Below, one piece after another: positions 61,419-64,000 of a stretch of 64,000 nt of DNA. The DNA is from CALVUJ01 sp045119835 (GTDB lineage: Bacteria; Bacillota_I; Bacilli_A; RFN20; DUOF01). Position numbers and translations under genes: made by a program. The number at the start of each line of letters is the position of its first letter. Within the stretch, counting starts at the first letter, position 1. Location of the stretch: contig JBGVED010000061.1 of the NCBI GenBank assembly GCA_045119835.1, positions 1-64,000 of the forward strand, in the 5' to 3' direction. The notes below the pieces were generated by a model, which made no database searches, was not told the origin of the DNA, and saw only the letters and a list, made by a program, of their open reading frames with translations.

Positions 61419-61445
61419 TTAGCACTCTTTTGTTGACAATGCTAA
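61419..61445 (+). promoter_or_regulatory. CIRCE operator 1 (HrcA site)
   Basis: TTAGCACTC (61419-61427), nine bases, CAATGCTAA (61437-61445). The left arm is perfect; the right has two mismatches to GAGTGCTAA. It overlaps the -35 box of clpB. Confidence 0.85.
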
Positions 61446-61460
61446 AAATATGAGTATACT
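61433..61460 (+). promoter_or_regulatory. Promoter of clpB
   Basis: TTGACA (61433-61438), 16 bases, TATACT (61455-61460); a SigA-type promoter sandwiched by two HrcA sites. Confidence 0.85.
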
Positions 61461-61464
61461 ATAA

Positions 61465-61491
61465 TTAGCAATCTATTTAAGAGAGTGCTAA
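61465..61491 (+). promoter_or_regulatory. CIRCE operator 2 (HrcA site)
   Basis: TTAGCAATC (61465-61473), nine bases, GAGTGCTAA (61483-61491). The right arm is perfect; the left has one mismatch. It covers the expected transcription start. Confidence 0.9.
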
Positions 61492-61504
61492 AAGGAGTGG
61501 GAAT

Positions 61505-64000
61505 ATGGAAGAGTTGTATACAGAGAAGGTTCAAGAATTACTTTATCATTCGGTTGAATTAGCAAAAAATAGTAATCATTATCAAGTTGATGTATGCCAT
61601 TTATTAAAGTCTTTTTTAGATGATAGTAATTCTATATTTTGTAATGTTTTAAATAAACTAGGTATAAGTGTAAGTAGGGTTAATGGAAATGTTAATGAAT
61701 ACTTAAAATCTATTAAGGGTAGTGATAGTAGTCAAGAACCTAGGATGAGTTATGATTTATCGATGTTGTTTAGTAGTGCTAAAAAGATTGCAAGTAGCAT
61801 GAAAGATAAGTATGTTAGTAGCGAGCATTTGGTATTAGCGTTATTTGATAATCCTAATACTTTAGCAAAAGATATAATAAGAGAATTTAATTTGAATAAG
61901 AAGAAAATAGAGGAAGTTATTAAAAATATAAGGGGTGATAATATGTCAGATAGTAAAAATAGTGAAGATAAGTATGAAGTTTTACAAAAGTATGGAAGAG
62001 ATTTAGTTGATTTGGTGGCTAAAGGGAAGATTGATCCTGTTATTGGTAGGGATGATGAGATACGTAGAATAATGGAGATTTTATGTAGAAAGACTAAAAA
62101 TAATCCTATTTTAATTGGTGAACCTGGAGTAGGTAAAACGGCGATAGTAGAAGGATTAGCGTGGCGTATTTTCAAGGGGGATGTTCCTTTAAGTTTGAAA
62201 GATACTACTGTATATGAATTGGATATTGCTAGTTTGTTAGCGGGAGCTAAGTATAAAGGGGAATTTGAAGAGAGACTTAAGTCTGTAATGAATGAAGTAG
62301 TTAAAAGTAATGGAAAGATTATTATGTTTATTGATGAGATTCATCTTCTTGTTGGCGCTGGTAGAAGTGATGGAGCAATGGATGCTGCTAATATTTTAAA
62401 ACCACTATTGGCAAGGGGAGAGCTTCATTGTATTGGGGCGACTACTTTAGATGAACATCGTAAATATATTGAAAGTGATCCAGCACTTGAGAGAAGAATG
62501 CAAAAGGTTATGGTAAATGAGCCAACGGTAGAAGATACTATTTCTATTTTAAGAGGATTAAAGCAAAGATTTGAGATTCATCATGGAGTTAAGATAACTG
62601 ATAATGCTATTGTAAGTGCAGCGGTGTTATCTAACAGATATATAAGTGATAGATTTTTGCCAGATAAAGCAATAGATTTAATAGATGAAGCATGTGCTAG
62701 TGTAAGAATGCAAATAGATTCAATGCCTCAGGAGTTAGATGAAGTTAGAAGAAAGATAATGCAGTTAGATATTGAACTTCAATCTTTAAAGAATGAAAAA
62801 GATGAGAAGTCTTTAAGAAGAAAAGAGGTAATTGAAAAAGAAAGAGCAAGTTTAAAAGAAACTGATAATGCTTTAATGAGTAAATGGAGTAAAGAAAAAG
62901 AAGAGTTGGATTTATCTAAAAAATTAAAGAGTGATTTAGATGAGGCTAGAAATAGATTAACTAGTGCTAGTAATGAAGCTAGATATGAAGAGGCTGCTAA
63001 GTTACAATATGATACTATTCCTTCTTTAGAGATGAAATTAAAAGAATTAGAGGCTAAAGATAAAAAAGATAATATGTTAAATGAGATAGTAGATGATGAG
63101 AATATTAATAAAGTTATTTCTAAATGGAGCGGTATTCCTCTTGATAAATTAAAGCAAAGTCAAATAGATAAATTGCTTCATTTAGAGGATGAATTGAAGA
63201 AAAGAGTTGTTGGACAAGATGAAGCACTAAGGGCGATTAGTGATACAATTTTAAGAAGTAAAACTTTGATTAATGATGAAAATAGACCATTAGGATCATT
63301 CTTGTTTTTAGGACCTACTGGGGTTGGTAAAACTGAAGTTTGTAAGGCTTTAGCTGAGTTTATGTTTGATAGCGAAAAACAAATAGTAAGAATTGATATG
63401 TCTGAATATATGGAGAAATTTAGTGTTTCTAGACTAATTGGTGCTCCTCCTGGATATGTAGGATATGAAGAAGGAGGTCAATTAACTGAAGCTGTTAGAA
63501 GAAAGCCTTATAGTATTGTTTTATTAGATGAAATAGAGAAAGCTCATCCTGATGTATTTAATATTTTGTTACAGGTGTTAGATGAGGGAAGACTTACTGA
63601 TAGTAAAGGTGTAGTAGTAGACTTTAAAAATACTATTATAATTATGACTAGTAATATTGGTAGTGAATATTTATTGAGTGATGATAAAAGTGCTTATAGT
63701 AAAGTAGAAATGGCTTTAAAGAGTACTTTTAAACCTGAGTTTATTAATAGAATAGATGAGATAATATACTTCAATAAATTAAATAACTTGGTGATTGAAA
63801 AAATTTATGATAAATTTATAGGATTATTAAATAAGAGACTTAGTAATGGAGGTAAGAAATTAGTTATTAGTGAACGTGCTAAGAGTAAAATTATTGAAGA
63901 AGGATATGACGAGGAATTTGGCGCAAGACCATTAAAAAGATATATACAAAAAAATATTGAAAGTTTGATTGCTAAGGATTTATTAATTAATTCAGGTAGG
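61505..64000 (+). CDS. clpB: ClpB protein disaggregase (partial, C-terminal end off window)
   Basis: 832 codons are present and the gene continues past the right edge; ClpB is usually about 860. The N-terminal domain (about 1-145) is recognisable but diverged. AAA-1 has GEPGVGKTA, KYKGEFEERLK and FIDEIHLLVGAG; a long coiled-coil M-domain (about 400-525, with ERASLKE, WSKEKEELDL) identifies ClpB rather than ClpC. AAA-2 has GPTGVGKTE, GAPPGYVGYEEGGQLTE and LLDEIEKAH, and sensor motif EFGARPLKR follows. It works with DnaK to dissolve aggregates. AAAGGAGTGG precedes the ATG. Two CIRCE sites upstream imply HrcA repression and heat induction. Confidence 0.95.
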   Translation, partial: MEELYTEKVQELLYHSVELAKNSNHYQVDVCHLLKSFLDDSNSIFCNVLNKLGISVSRVNGNVNEYLKSIKGSDSSQEPRMSYDLSMLFSSAKKIASSMKDKYVSSEHLVLALFDNPNTLAKDIIREFNLNKKKIEEVIKNIRGDNMSDSKNSEDKYEVLQKYGRDLVDLVAKGKIDPVIGRDDEIRRIMEILCRKTKNNPILIGEPGVGKTAIVEGLAWRIFKGDVPLSLKDTTVYELDIASLLAGAKYKGEFEERLKSVMNEVVKSNGKIIMFIDEIHLLVGAGRSDGAMDAANILKPLLARGELHCIGATTLDEHRKYIESDPALERRMQKVMVNEPTVEDTISILRGLKQRFEIHHGVKITDNAIVSAAVLSNRYISDRFLPDKAIDLIDEACASVRMQIDSMPQELDEVRRKIMQLDIELQSLKNEKDEKSLRRKEVIEKERASLKETDNALMSKWSKEKEELDLSKKLKSDLDEARNRLTSASNEARYEEAAKLQYDTIPSLEMKLKELEAKDKKDNMLNEIVDDENINKVISKWSGIPLDKLKQSQIDKLLHLEDELKKRVVGQDEALRAISDTILRSKTLINDENRPLGSFLFLGPTGVGKTEVCKALAEFMFDSEKQIVRIDMSEYMEKFSVSRLIGAPPGYVGYEEGGQLTEAVRRKPYSIVLLDEIEKAHPDVFNILLQVLDEGRLTDSKGVVVDFKNTIIIMTSNIGSEYLLSDDKSAYSKVEMALKSTFKPEFINRIDEIIYFNKLNNLVIEKIYDKFIGLLNKRLSNGGKKLVISERAKSKIIEEGYDEEFGARPLKRYIQKNIESLIAKDLLINSGR

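Noticed and set aside
61750..62175. Minus-strand frame inside clpB
   Set aside because: Antisense to the first AAA domain of clpB, which is clearly coding on the plus strand.

Overview
The window comes from a very AT-rich, low-GC Gram-positive bacterium that very probably forms endospores. Most genes lie on the plus strand behind purine-rich ribosome sites, often of GGTGA type. Many gene neighbourhoods match Bacillus: plsY divergent from parE-parC; a hisS-like gene before aspS under a T-box; yqfC-yqfD-ybeY-cdd-era-recO-glyQS-dnaG-rpoD-trmK; yqfQ-cshB-nfo-yqfT; and a sigma gene before rpmG. Sporulation genes (yqfC, yqfD, gerQ, a CotF-family coat gene, a YqfQ-like gene and two collagen-like surface or spore genes) support a spore former. 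The best guess is an uncultured gut member of class Bacilli (RF39- or Erysipelotrichales-like); the exact taxon is inference. TGA is a genuine stop here (dut, the metallophosphoesterase), so the standard bacterial code applies.

Layout. 0-5.7 kb: plsY start, topoisomerase IV (parE, parC), a DegV protein. 5.8-16 kb: a helical-repeat protein, gltX, a metal P-type ATPase, an ABC-F protein, and a large lipoprotein with DUF5011-like Ig repeats whose reading frame is cut by one in-frame TGA. 15.9-19 kb: a T-box leader with a GAC (Asp) specifier, a catalytically degenerate HisRS-like gene, aspS, then a structured small RNA. 19.3-29.4 kb: the conserved yqf/era/rpoD block, lacking phoH and dgkA at their usual places; a C39-like protease domain and an inverted Na/Pi transporter sit in the phoH gap. 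29.5-34.2 kb: accessory block (two unknown genes, a Sel1-repeat protein, dut, a membrane-anchored endonuclease/exonuclease/phosphatase). 34.2-39.5 kb: yqfQ-like, DEAD-box helicase, nfo, yqfT-like, an unknown gene, a SigH-like sigma factor, rpmG and an MBL hydrolase. 39.5-49.2 kb: heterodimeric ABC exporter, efp, cysS, an MBL lipoprotein and a WYL regulator divergent from rtcB. 49.3-55.1 kb: collagen-like genes, a DUF1540 protein, hinT, a second copy of the structured RNA, a thioredoxin-like lipoprotein, an AlkD-like gene, gerQ and CotF-family genes. 55.3-64 kb: proS, ychF, a patatin-like lipase, uppP, a metallophosphoesterase, udg and clpB under two CIRCE operators.

The strongest leads are: the two diverged copies (19.05 and 52.02 kb) of an independent structured RNA with compensatory base changes; the Asp-type T-box driving a non-catalytic HisRS-like gene together with aspS; the in-frame TGA in the Ig-repeat lipoprotein with its B|ABCD|ABCD|A domain order; and a second possible structured RNA inside the coat-gene cluster. 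No tRNA, rRNA, CRISPR array, insertion sequence or prophage was seen.
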